Assembly (NCBI GenBank): GCA_964019695.1
Contig: OZ026530.1
Location: forward strand, 34,954,835 to 35,018,834
DNA from: Loripinus fragilis
Taxonomy: Eukaryota > Mollusca > Bivalvia > Lucinida > Lucinidae
Direction: 5' to 3'
Length of the DNA stretch: 64,000 bases
Below, in pieces: positions 50,101 to 60,327 of this stretch. Numbering within the stretch: position 1 is the stretch's first letter; each line of letters begins with the position of its first letter. The translations under genes were made by a program, and so were the position numbers. Under the pieces are notes generated by a model. It saw only the letters and a list, made by a program, of their open reading frames with translations. It did not search any database and was not told the DNA's origin.

Positions 50101-52517
50101 ATTCCATTGAGAATAAAATTGTAGAGAAAATTACTGATATTCAACATGCAATGGAAGATACAGAAGCAGTAAGGCAACGCGATGAAGCAGCTGATCAAAC
50201 GTCGCTTATTCATATTGAACTGAATAACAGATTGCAAAAGTTGAAAAAGAAAACGCTTGATATCGAAGAAATTAAATTCAAAGAAAATATCAGAACTGCA
50301 AGACGAGATATAATAGATAAACTTAGGTCAAAGTATTCACTGCCACGTCGCGAGCACGAATCTTCACCTGACATAACCATCATTGAACCTATTCCAGTTA
50401 TCGAAACTACAAAATCTGATATGGAGAATCAACAGCAAAATCTGCAACAAACATGTAATGAGGCAGTTTCAAAAACTTCACTTTGTTCAAAGCATAATCT
50501 CAATAGCCCAAACGAGCGACACAGTCCTGTCATGTCAATTGCAGGATTAAAGCGTTATAAGTCTACAACTAATTTATCAAAGTTAGAGAGCTTTGATAAG
50601 GCTACAAGTAAGTTTGAAGATAAGCAAACTGATGCCAAAACAGAGGAAACAACCAACGAAGCAAAATATATTAACAGTACAGATGAAGAGAATGAAAATA
50701 AGATTAACAGCAATCCATCATCAGAGTCAAATGAACCAACAGCTGTCATTGATCCACTCAGCAAGTCTTTAACATTTGAAAGCAACCACAAACGTATATC
50801 ACTCGCTCCTTTAGACCGACAAGGCCTTCTGCGGTCTGCTTCAGTAGAGAATGTGGGATCATACCAGTTTCTTGACAGCTTATCATCTTGTGAACAATTA
50901 AACAGTAGTCTCTATAATCAAACAAAAGAAAGTGGCATTTCTACACTGTCCTTTGATGAACTGAATAGCAACAATGAAAATAATGACCAGACATTGGTGG
51001 ATGACTCATTCTGTTACACTAACAACAGCACTATAGATGAATCGCCAAAAGTTGCTACATCTTCTTCAGACAATGGATTTGATTCTGGTGAAGGTCTTGG
51101 GAACTCAGAGGACAGTGTTGATGAAGTTGAGCCTGATTCATCCACTGAGGCAGTTAAAAATGAAACAAAGGATGTCAATCACCCACCAAAGTTATATCCA
51201 GCTAAACTTATCCACATTGATAAAAATTCAAAGCACAGGAATATTACAGATCAAGAAAAACTCATGACTGCAATGGAAGTTGAAGATAAGTCAGTTGAAA
51301 AAATAAAATCACACACTGATCGCATTAAGTCTTCAAATGTTAGAACTGTTGTAGAAAAACTTGAGAATTCGCTATTTACCAGGTCCAGACCAGAAAAGAG
51401 AACACTAAAGCAATTTAAAGAGAATTCTATGGAAAGAAAAGTTCAGGTTAGAAGTAGGTCTGCAAGCGCCTCCAGAAACCCAGCCTCTGTCTACGGTGAT
51501 ATGTTACCTACATCAGCAAGAGCCCTGCAGCCAAGAGGTAGGCTTCGTTCTGCAAGTGAAGCAGTAGAGCCCAAACCACAACTATCATCACTACTTTTTT
51601 CAGTGAAGAAATCAAGAAGCATTGAAGCAGATTTGAATAAAATTTGTCAAGAGGAAACTGCAGAATCTATAAGAAGGGAATGGATTAATCGAAGGTCTTC
51701 TTCAGCTTCTCGAAAACCTGATGTCAAACTGCCTGTACCCACTGTGAGGTCGATCTTTGAATATGACACGTCACGCCAGCTTCCAAGTCGGTATCTGAGA
51801 AGTCAGTTGTCAGGTTTTGTTTCACTTCAGAATGGAAAGTTTGTCATCATCGACCAGCTTCAAATGAATTTGTATTTAATGAATACTGATCTTAGAGTTG
51901 TTTCTGAGATAAAACTGGATTGCATTCCATGTGGGATATGCGTCACTGGCTCAAATTCCTTTGCAATTGCCTTCCCTTATAAAGGTGTTATTCGTGTATA
52001 TTACGTTGTCAAAGATCGTGTGACGCATACAAGGGATATAAAGCTAGGTTGCCATGAATGGATTACAGATGTTAATCACAGGAAGGGGAGATTACACGTT
52101 CTCTGCAAAGGTGGACATATTCATATCTTAGGAGTCACAGGGCGTGAAGAAAATACAATATACGTTGGAATTACAGGTAAACTGCAGCTAAACGAAGCTG
52201 GAAATAGATTCTACATCCACAGCGAAAGACAGATTATACGTTTTAATGATAAAGGGGAGATAATTTGGACAAAATCAGATATCAACGCCAGCTGTATGCT
52301 TCTGTTTAATGATAAACTGTATATCATCGACGCTGATAAAGAAAAGATAGTAACATTGTCCGAAATAGGCGATACAAGAGATTTAGTTAGTAAGGACATT
52401 AAATCTGTTTCAGCAGCCTGTCTTTCCTACAGTGCCGACAGGTTATATATATGTCACTATGCAGATGAACTTGACGACGAAAGCACGAGACGCATTTCTA
52501 TCTTTAAGAAAAGTTAA
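47182..52517 (+). CDS. 1387-residue coiled-coil protein with C-terminal NHL/TRIM-like propeller
   Basis: Coding exons 47210-47466 and 48611-52517 join in phase (GA|C, Asp86), giving 1388 codons including stop. Residues ~5-120 are charged and heptad-like (LLQTKDSINSRLLVETKR, KRAKKRIKESEKTLKEI), suggesting a coiled coil. Residues ~120-1100 are Ser/Asn/Glu/Lys-rich and probably disordered, with SRSASASR and RRSSSASRKP basic-Ser patches near 1030-1115. Residues ~1124-1387 contain six blade-like repeats (GKFVIIDQLQMNLYLM; GICVTGSNSFAIAFP; GRLHVLCKGGHIHIL; NRFYIHSERQIIRF; DKLYIIDADKEKIVTL; DRLYICHYADELDD). Such propellers end molluscan TRIM/NHL proteins and usually bind protein or RNA. No RING or B-box is seen, so ubiquitin-ligase activity is not supported. 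An acceptor (TTTGTGTTTCAG, 47181-47192) implies a non-coding upstream exon. I cannot assign a specific function. Confidence 0.9.
47193..47466 (+). CDS. Propeller gene, first coding exon
   Basis: Follows the GTGTTTCAG acceptor; 17 bp of 5' UTR, then ATG at 47210. It encodes 85 residues plus two bases and ends LEDSLK + GA before donor GTAAGC. The acceptor means the promoter and exon 1 lie further left. Confidence 0.88.
47474..47570. repeat. MITE family C directly beside a splice donor
   Basis: TTTCTTATCCATCAATTTAA starts about 10 bp after the donor of the first coding exon; the hairpin AAAGAACCATCTCATTAAAA + CGGTTCTTTTGAG follows. Confidence 0.88.
47571..48289. other. Propeller gene intron, with (CAA)n microsatellite
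   Basis: An AACAACAACAACAAAACAAC stretch spans about 47928-47971. Nothing else is recognised. Confidence 0.6.
48290..48392. repeat. MITE family C, decayed copy
   Basis: GGGTGCTAAAAGAGAACAGC, TTATTGAGACGTTCTTAGTA and TTCGTTGAGAAATAACT follow the family order. Second copy within the same intron. Confidence 0.65.
48611..52517 (+). CDS. Propeller gene, large terminal coding exon
   Basis: Acceptor GTATTCTTGCAG (to 48610), 3907 bp, stop TAA at 52515-52517. The frame stays open to the left of the acceptor through an ATG at 48597, which is intronic: the spliced join to exon 1 continues the charged helix without a break (SLKDLKKSERALTHK). A single exon holds the disordered region and the whole propeller. 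Confidence 0.93.
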
Positions 52518-52546
52518 AAAATAAGACATAAAGGTCTGACGTGAGC

Positions 52547-52650
52547 GTTCATGTATTATTGAATTTATTTAACGTGTTGAGAAGCTGTAAAATGCGAGGA
52601 TTGTCTAACATTTCATCGATTTTTTGCAACAATCTGAATAAATTCAATAA
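52547..52650. repeat. Palindromic element X in the 3' UTR
   Basis: TTATTGAATTTATTTAACG ... AAAATGCGAGG ... CATTTCATCG ... CTGAATAAATTCAATAAC. Confidence 0.8.
52637..52642 (+). terminator. Candidate polyadenylation signal of the propeller gene
   Basis: AATAAA 120 bp after the stop codon, supplied by the right arm of palindrome X. Confidence 0.45.
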
Positions 52651-52777
52651 CAAGAGCATGAATGTTAGATTTTATTTATCAATGTGGACAGGTTGTATAT
52701 GTGTTGCTATGCAAATGAACTTGACGAAGTAAACACAATATGTATAGTGTGCAAAATCAGACATACAAGAGTGTTCG

Positions 52778-52880
52778 TGCGTTATTGAATTTATTAAATG
52801 TTTTGGGTAAATGAGATAAAATGCGAGGTTTGCCTTGCATTTTATCACTTTTTTGCAACAGGTTTAATAAACCCAATATT
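52778..52880. repeat. Palindromic element X, second copy in the tandem unit
   Basis: TTATTGAATTTATTAAATG, GATAAAATGCGAGG, TTGCATTTTATCAC, AGGTTTAATAAACCCAATA. Confidence 0.8.
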
Positions 52881-53117
52881 TCAGGGGCACGAAAGTAAGA
52901 CTCTATTTATCAGTGCTGACAGGTTGTATATGTGTCACTATGCCTCCATGTTGAAAGCATGCGATGTGTTTCTATCTTTAAGAAACATGCAATTTACAAA
53001 CTTATGCAGTTGCATTGAAAGATTGGCCAAAAACTCTCTTTGTACAGTTTGCTAGTAAAGTTTATTAGTTTTGAAATGATGTATTAATCACATTATCACA
53101 TTATAAGGTTATTGGTC

Positions 53118-54785
53118 TTTTCAGCTCGCCAAAGCCATTGGCTGGTGGTGGCCATTGGCTCATGGTGAGCTATCATGATCATTGGATTTCGCAGTCCGTT
53201 ATCTATTGTCCCTCGTGCATAGTCATCAATTGCTTTAAATGACATCTCCTCCTAAACTACTTGGTGGATTTTTACCAAACTTTGTAGGAATAATTATTAT
53301 TTGTCCCTCTTTAATATTTTATTCAAATAGTTATGGTCCATTGCCTAACTAGGTCGCACAGGCTAACTAGATTTTTGAGATGAAAACATTTAAAAATCTT
53401 CTAGTCTGAAACCACACAGCCTAGAGCCTTCATAATTGGTGTGTAGCATCATCTAGTAGAACTCTACCAAGTTTGTTCAAATTATGTCCCTAGGGCCAAA
53501 CATGGGCCCACCACGGGTGTCACATATTTTACAAAGGCTTATATAGGGAAACGTGAACACATCTTCTTGTCTGAAACCACAAGGCATAGAGCCTTGATAT
53601 TTGGTATGTAGCATCACAAAGTAGACCTCTACCAAGTTTGATAAATTATGTTCATGGGTCCTAAAATGGGCTCAAACCGAGGGTCGCATCTTTTACATAG
53701 TCTTATAAAAATAATAGGGAACATATGAAAAATATTTTTGTCTGAAATCACAAGGCCTAGAGCCTTAAAATTTAGTAGCATCACCTAGTGGACCTCTATC
53801 AAGTTTGTTTAAATTATGCACCTGGCGCCAAAAATGGGCCCACACCGAGGCTCACATATTTTACATGGGCTTATATGGGGAATTCTTGTCTATACCACAA
53901 GACATTGAGCCTTGATATTTGGTATTAGCATCATCTACTTGGTTTCTACAAATATTGTTCAAATTATACTCCTGGGGCCTAAAATGGGCCTGTCCCAGGG
54001 GTCACATGTTTTACATGGGCTCATATAGGGAAACATGAACACATCTTCTTGTCTGAAACCGCAAGGCATAGAGCCTTGATATATTGCATGTAGCATCACC
54101 TTGGGGACCTCTACCAAGTTTTTTTTCTTCAAATTATGTCCCTGTAGCCTAAAATGGGTGTGCTGCAGGGGTCACTCAGGCTTATTGGTATCCTTTGGTA
54201 TATCGTTGCCATGTTTCTTACTTTTATATAAAATCAGCTTTTTCAGAATATGGTCATGTTACATATTAAACTAAAGGGAATGAAGCATAATAAGCATCCT
54301 AGCAAATAGTATACCCTTACACACACCATTGACACCTGTGGGTGGGGTCCAATGGGCATTTGTTTTAATTTTCTGAAAGTAGTCATGTTGCATGTCAAAT
54401 TAACGGGAATGAAGTAGACAACACAATGCAAGCAAATATTCTACCCTTATATACACCCATTACCCCCAGATGGGATCCAAAGACCAAACACCTTTTTAAG
54501 GTTATGTTGCATATCAAATTAAAGAGAAAAAGTGTAGAATATTATGTAAGTTTGACATTATGCACACCAAGGATCTTTTGGACAGGGTAAAAGGTCTGAC
54601 ATTGAAATTGTACAGATAAGTATATTTTAATTGAACTTAGTCTTTAGTTATGATCTGAGTGATACCTGTGCTGGATATAGGTGTCGGAGAAATGAGATTT
54701 ATAACTTGTGGTTAACACATAGTTAACATTCTCTCCTTGTGACAAGAACTCAGGTGAGCGATCCAGGGCCTATGGTTCCTCTTGT
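53118..54785. repeat. Satellite-containing element with about five ~200-bp units
   Basis: TTTTCAGCTCGCC at the left and CAGGTGAGCGATCCAGGGCC at the right. Between about 53390 and 54180, units with TTGTCTGAAACCACAAGGC, AGAGCCTTGATATTTGG, GACCTCTACCAAGTTTG and AAAATGGGC repeat head to tail. No long ORF. Confidence 0.82.
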
Positions 54786-55310
54786 TTACTTGATTAACAT
54801 ATGCGGATCCAGACAACTGGGAATATGCTTGCGAATGGGCTTACAAATGCAATTTGGAGCCAATTCACAATGAACGCAAGAAATTCGTAGGTGTTCGTAA
54901 GCATTCTCGGGGTCTCGCGAAGATTATGAACATTCTCCTAAAATTCGCAAGAAAATCGTAAGTCATTCTTTTTGATGGCAATTCATTTGTAGTGATTTTT
55001 AGACATTGCTAGCATTCGCCTTGACTTTTTAAGGATGGCGTACGAATGCAAACAAATGGTTGCAAGTACTTGCGAATCCAGTGCGACTAAAGCAAAAGGG
55101 TTACAATTGTTTTGACATTTTCTTGAGAATGCAATGGGAATGGATGCGAACGGCTTGCCAACAGTTGCGAGTACTTGCAAATGCTTGAGAATGCATACGA
55201 ACATACGATTGTCTTACAAATGCCTTGTTTATTCCTAGCGATTTAAATGCGAATATTGCATTTTCGGTTGTGGGGTGTCGCGACAACATTTTCCTTGTCG
55301 TGATTTTCTA
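54786..55310. repeat. Low-complexity region of TTGCGAATGC-like words
   Basis: Many variants of CTTGCGAATG, ATTCGCAAG and ACTTGCAAATGC in both orientations; no clear period or ends. Confidence 0.5.
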
Positions 55311-55487
55311 GTGGCCGAGGCAGTGAGATAAGTGCCGACACATGCTCGTATTCAGTAAACTCTGATTAGATGCCACTTTATGTGGCCTCTGATCTGACTA
55401 TGTACTGTTTATTTATTAACTTGAGGCACATTTGTTAGGCACTCATTAACTTCCGCTAACTGTGTACTATCTTCCTTGTTGAGAAGT

Positions 55488-55525
55488 CATTGAACGCTCT
55501 ACCAACTGAGCCACTGCTCTCCACG
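55488..55525 (-). repeat. SINE head fragment
   Basis: Minus strand GGAGAGCAGTGGCTCAGTTG + GTAGAGCGTTCAATGA resembles the SINE A-box region only. Confidence 0.55.
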
Positions 55526-55579
55526 AGTACTCAACCCAGTTTAACGTCTTGACATGAATGAAAAATGTCGACTCTGACG

Positions 55580-55831
55580 TTAACCCATAAAGCGCCAAGA
55601 AAAAAAAAATGCATCTGAAAATGTCGTCTGCTGAATTCGTCTGCTGCAAATAATTGCCCAGCATTTCTGACGATTTAAGTATAGAAGCAAACAGCATGGA
55701 CCCAGAACAGACTGCTCCTATAGGAGCAGTCTGATCTGGGTCCACACTGTTTGCCTTAGAGACTTCTTTTAGCATTTCTGCAGACGAGAACAGCAGACGA
55801 CTTTTGTTGCGATTGACGCATTAAGGATTAA
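55580..55831. mobile_element. piggyBac-like MITE (family D), best-preserved copy
   Basis: TTAACCCATAAAGCGCC and the complement-like GACGCATTAAGGATTAA; GTCGTCTGCTG motifs at both sides; central AGACTGCTCCTATAGGAGCA + GTCTGATCTGGG perfect hairpin. Confidence 0.88.
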
Positions 55832-56310
55832 GCATCACCTCAAGTGCAATCATCGACATACCACGGCCCTGTATCACTTGTATGACTAGCAGAGAAAGGA
55901 TGAAGACAAATATTTCGAAGACTTTAATTTATTAATTTTCAGATAATGTAATGTGCCAGCACATAGGTTATCGTAAGGCATAAGGACCCTTTTATACTGG
56001 AACCCCCTAAAAGGACAATATTGCAAACATTGTAGACTAAAGTGAAATTCTATATGTGTAGATTTCAAGTTTAAAGGAATGCCAATTAGTTTCAACATTT
56101 GTGGTCTATAGCTACATGTATCTGCACACTATCATTGAATTTGTATCAAAACTATATATTTGCGATCTCATTGAAGCATTTTACACACCGTATAGTCCAG
56201 TCAAATTCACCTGACGTTCATGATGTCAATTAGCTTAATTTCACACTTCATTGAATTTCTAAATATAGCTTCGGTACAACATGAGAACATGAAAGGTAAT
56301 TTTAACCCAC

Positions 56311-56521
56311 TTAACCCTAAAGCGCCTTCAAACATCCATCTAAGATGCAGTCTGCTGAAATCACCTGTGGTATAATTTTTCTAAAATCATTCGACTTATG
56401 TAAATATTGGAGCAAACAGGATAGGACCCAGACCAGACCCCTGATCTGAGTCCACACTGTAATAGTCCAGCAGACGACCAAATCAGGCGACTTCTGTTGT
56501 GATTGGTGCTTTAAGGGTTAA
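56311..56521. mobile_element. piggyBac-like MITE (family D)
   Basis: TTAACCCTAAAGCGCC and GGTGCTTTAAGGGTTAA ends, with a degenerate core (GACCCAGACCAGACCCCTGA). Confidence 0.85.
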
Positions 56522-57630
56522 GATCATACGCGCTGGCGGTCATCTCATTCTAATTTATGCATGCATAAAGGTTAATTTCTGACCCTTAGGATGGAATCGC
56601 CAATAATATATTTAACTGCACAAAGGTTGACACATTTCAAATTATGACCAATTTTCGCTTTTATATTTGCAAGTCAAGTAGAGTTTAATATAAATTTTCT
56701 TTTTTTAAAGGAGGGATTGCCTAGTTGAAAAACGGCATGTGCACCTTGTATGTTTGGAACACCTCCAAATTTGGTTATTGTTTACACTGCACTAAAGCCA
56801 CATCAACATTAACAATAGTTATGGAGTCGGTGGGTGAGATACTCTTCTGGCAAAAGAAAAACACAAACAGTAATCTGAAGCGGCACCTAGCCCCATACAC
56901 TGAAGGACTTTAAAAACGCAAAAATGAAATAAATAAAATTTACTTATTTTTAATGTATCAATTATTTTTAATTTTGGCAACAGTGAACATCAACATGTCA
57001 GCAAAACATGTTTTAATTTCATGCCAAAATAATAAATATTAGGACAACAGTCTATCGAATAGCAATACCCTTAGATTATAAAGTTGCAAATTGTAATTTG
57101 TCTAGGAATCAGACGTGATTTAAGTAAGTGTATCAATTTTTTTTTTATTAAAAACCTGAATACAAATTACCCTCGAAGCCCTATTATTTGTCTGGAACTG
57201 ACGATAGCCAGCCAGAACGGATATCGTCGATGCAAATATCGTTCATACACTCAACGTAAGTTGTGGTCTTAACGTCAGGTCGTCATTTTGGTAATCAAGA
57301 CCTGCGTCAATATTTAACTGTCCCTGTAGCCTGATAACGATCTCTGAGGCGCTGTATAGTTGATCGCCTTTCCCAAAGGCCTAGAACTTTTCAAATAGTC
57401 ATTTCATTTTTCCATATAAACATATTCCTAATTTGTTGCTAGTCTATAGGCTGGTGCTAAGTTCTTATAATCATAAACTCCATTGAAGACAATTACATTT
57501 ATAGACTAGCCATGAACATAACCATTTAGAAAAGAAAGAAATATTATTGCAATATTTTACGTGTATTAATGACCACTTTTATTATCAGACTGGTAGCTAT
57601 TCTATATAGTTGCCTGATGACAATTATAAT
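56522..57630. other. No gene recognised
   Basis: AT-rich. Two 62-codon ORFs (56725-56913, 57084-57272) carry no family signature. Confidence 0.4.
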
Positions 57631-57631
57631 G

Positions 57632-58086
57632 GCCCACTTCGAATCGAAGTTTAGTTCCTACTAAAGTAACTAAAATTCAATTCGAACATCTATAGTCGCT
57701 ACTATAGTGACGTCACGAATCTACTAAAGATCAACGGTGGGTCAGAGCACCGTTACTTTATAAGCTTGTCTGATTCCCTCTTCTAGACCTATATAGCAAG
57801 ATGGGTTCAAGATCTGTCAATAGCCTCAAAATGTCTTTAATTTACAAAATGAATCCTTGATGTGTTCTATTTGCGGTCCATCTTATTCCTTATTGTTAAT
57901 TAGAGTAGGCTGTGCAGTTAATGCACACCCTTTTTGTCTACGATAAAGAATTGAGGTAGGGCATACAGGGCTATTCACTTTGTTTATTTGACAACTAATA
58001 AAAATGTCGTAACTGTAGCCATTCGGGTATAAATGTATCTATTACGTCAGAACCTTAGTAGGAACTTAGTTCGATGCGAAGTGGGC
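57632..58086. mobile_element. 455-bp inverted-repeat element
   Basis: GCCCACTTCGAATCGAAGTT + TAGTTCCTACTAA and complement at the right (TTAGTAGGAACTTAGTTCGA + TGCGAAGTGGGC). The target duplication is not evident. Confidence 0.83.
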
Positions 58087-58583
58087 AAATATTATTCCAT
58101 TTGCGCCAGATCGTTCATGTTCGGACAATCGTGACATGATTAATAAAGTTATAAAACTAAAGCTGCAGTGTTTTTATACATACTTATGCACAGCCTACAT
58201 GTTTAAGAGACCCAGAAGTGTATGCGACACAACATGATCCCAAAATATATCCTCACACCATATTTAGGATTCCTACCTCAAATTATATACAGATATGCTC
58301 TGAGCTCGACCTTGCTAGAACTGAAACCAGAGGTCAAGGTCACAATGACATGGAAACAGTTGGTGACCCGCCAGGGCCCAAGATGTATCTACATACCAAA
58401 TAAGGAAAACTACCATAAATAAAATAGGCGATCTGCTGTGTGTGGATTGTTTTCAAGAACTGACTCCTGAGATCAAGCTAGGCCACAGTGGATGAAAACA
58501 GTGAGCGCATTCCATGACCCCAACATATATCCACAAATTGAATTTGGGGGTTAATATGGCATATAATATGAGACATGCTCTTA

Positions 58584-59051
58584 CAGGGTTCGCACAGACC
58601 TGGAAAAATCCTTGAACTTGACCTTGTCTTGGAAAACTCCTGGAATTTGAAAAAAGTGCCTTTTGTCCTGGAATTATCCTGGAATTTTGTAAATCATCCT
58701 TGAAAATATGCATTAGTATTTGAAAAATATAAAAATACAACTATTTCAGATTTATGTGATGCGCAAAAAAAAACTGTGTGAAAATCGCAAAAAAATGAGT
58801 GAAAATCGCTAGATACACGTCAAAGGGCGAGGTGCAACTCGTACTCTATTCTATTCAATTTGCGCGGTAGTCCCGGTTTTTATCATCGGTGTCAAAATCA
58901 AAGAAATCGAGTGCGCATTTTCATTTCGACGCTTCTGGCTGAAAAAAGTGCATTTTTCACGTTGTTTTATACAAAATTGGGAAGAAATCGAGTCCTTGGA
59001 AAATGAAAAAGTCCTGGAAAAGTTCTGTTTTCCATTTCCATACGAACCCTG
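58584..59051. mobile_element. CAGGGTTCG-ended MITE, target duplication TCTTA/TCTTG
   Basis: CAGGGTTCGCACAGACCTGG and CCATACGAACCCTG ends; TCCTGGAATTTGAAAA / CCTTGGAAAATGAAAAAGTC phrases at both sides. Flanking pentamers match at four of five. Confidence 0.85.
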
Positions 59052-59306
59052 TCTTGACACTATGTTTTGCTTGCTGTCGGTAAGTTGTCTTGTCATTGAA
59101 CTGTTTTGTTCCCATAAAAACGACCGTTATGCTAACAGTATGTTATATAAATAGACAACCAGGTAGAAGGTATCACTATTCCGACACAAATGCTTGCGGC
59201 GAGAGCGCCGCAAGCAAAAACGCCACCTTCTGTGGCATTTTATTTTAGTCTACTCCGCTTGCAAAAGTCCCCGTTAATGGGTTTCCAGCATAAAAGGGTT
59301 AAAATT

Positions 59307-59546
59307 TGAGCCCCGTCATGAGATTTCCAACAATGTGCTATGTGCGACCAGCAAAGCCTCAGATCAGCCTGCGCATATGAGCAGTCTGATCAGAGCCTTT
59401 GCTAGTCGCTTAAATATTCTATGACTATTAATCTACTGAATGAACATCATTTGGAGTTTCTAAGGTTAATAGGAGGCTGTTCAGGCTCGTATAAGTCTAC
59501 ACTTGTCAAAATACCACATCGTTGGAAATCACATGTCGCGGCTCAT
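59307..59546. repeat. MITE family B, copy 4
   Basis: TGAGCCCCGTCATGAGATTT + CCAACAATGTG and the complement CACATGTCGCGGCTCA; AGCCTGCGCATATGAGCAGT + CTGATCAG core. Confidence 0.9.
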
Positions 59547-60300
59547 TTGTTTGACGTAGGGCAGAGTTAATGTATTGAAACATTCATGGTTAATAATGTG
59601 AATATGGTTGGTAATAAAGGCATTGATTACATGTACTGTTCTGCCAACCAAGGGTGACAATGACATCATGTTTTGTTACAAAGTTATCTCGGACTTATAT
59701 CCGATAGATTACTTGTGTTATGAATCCTATCCACAGAATAGGATTATTACAAAAGTTAACTATCGATTCGCCTCAGCGCAAGTAGGGTGTACAAGTTAAT
59801 GTTTTAATCAAAGAGACTAGATCTGTAACTATGAACATTTTTCAAAAAATAAAAATCTTTTTTAATCATTTGTAAAAATAGAATAAAGTTATGTTTTCAC
59901 AATAAATATGTTCAGTACATCTAAAAGCTGCATGGAACAGTGAATTATCTAATAAAACAGGTGATTTTTCTCTTGTTAGGAATTATTAACGTCCCTCCAA
60001 TAATTCTAGACAGTTGGTTTTAACAGAAATACTGTTGTTTTGATAGATATAATTTGTTAAAATTTATGAAAATGGTAAAATGTTTACCGGAATTTTAATA
60101 TTTTTACTGTATTCTTGAAAAAAAGAAACTTTATTTCCAAAATTAGAATATCAAAAGTTACAGACTATGCAGCTTTAAGAATTTTAAGAAAAAGATTACG
60201 TCACTGTCACTCTTGGTTGGCACGACAGTTGCGCTGCTCTAAGTATGAATGAATACTTTGTTGTTCTTATATCTTCATGAAGCTCTTTTCCTGATTCCAC
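59547..60300. other. Intergenic DNA downstream of the repeat-protein gene
   Basis: No element recognised; AT-rich towards 60.1 kb. Confidence 0.4.
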
Positions 60301-60304
60301 CTTA

Positions 60305-60310
60305 TTTATT
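60305..60310 (-). terminator. Candidate polyadenylation signal (AATAAA) of the repeat-protein gene
   Basis: The minus-strand AATAAA ends 18 bp after the stop codon, which would give a very short 3' UTR. Further AATAAA-like sites lie near 60130. Confidence 0.4.
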
Positions 60311-60327
60311 CATTAATTCAACAAGAA

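Larger units (their letters stand above)
52431..52995 (+). repeat. Tandem copies of the propeller gene's 3' end
   Basis: The terminal coding piece GACAGGTTATATATATGTCA + CTATGCAGATGAACTTGAC (from 52437) is repeated at 52687 (GACAGGTTGTATATGTGT...AAATGAACTTGACGAAG) and at 52918 (ISADRLYMCHYA frame, then GTTTCTATCTTTAAGAAAC). Spacing is 250 and 231 bp. The intervening 3' UTR with palindrome X is repeated too. Confidence 0.87.
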
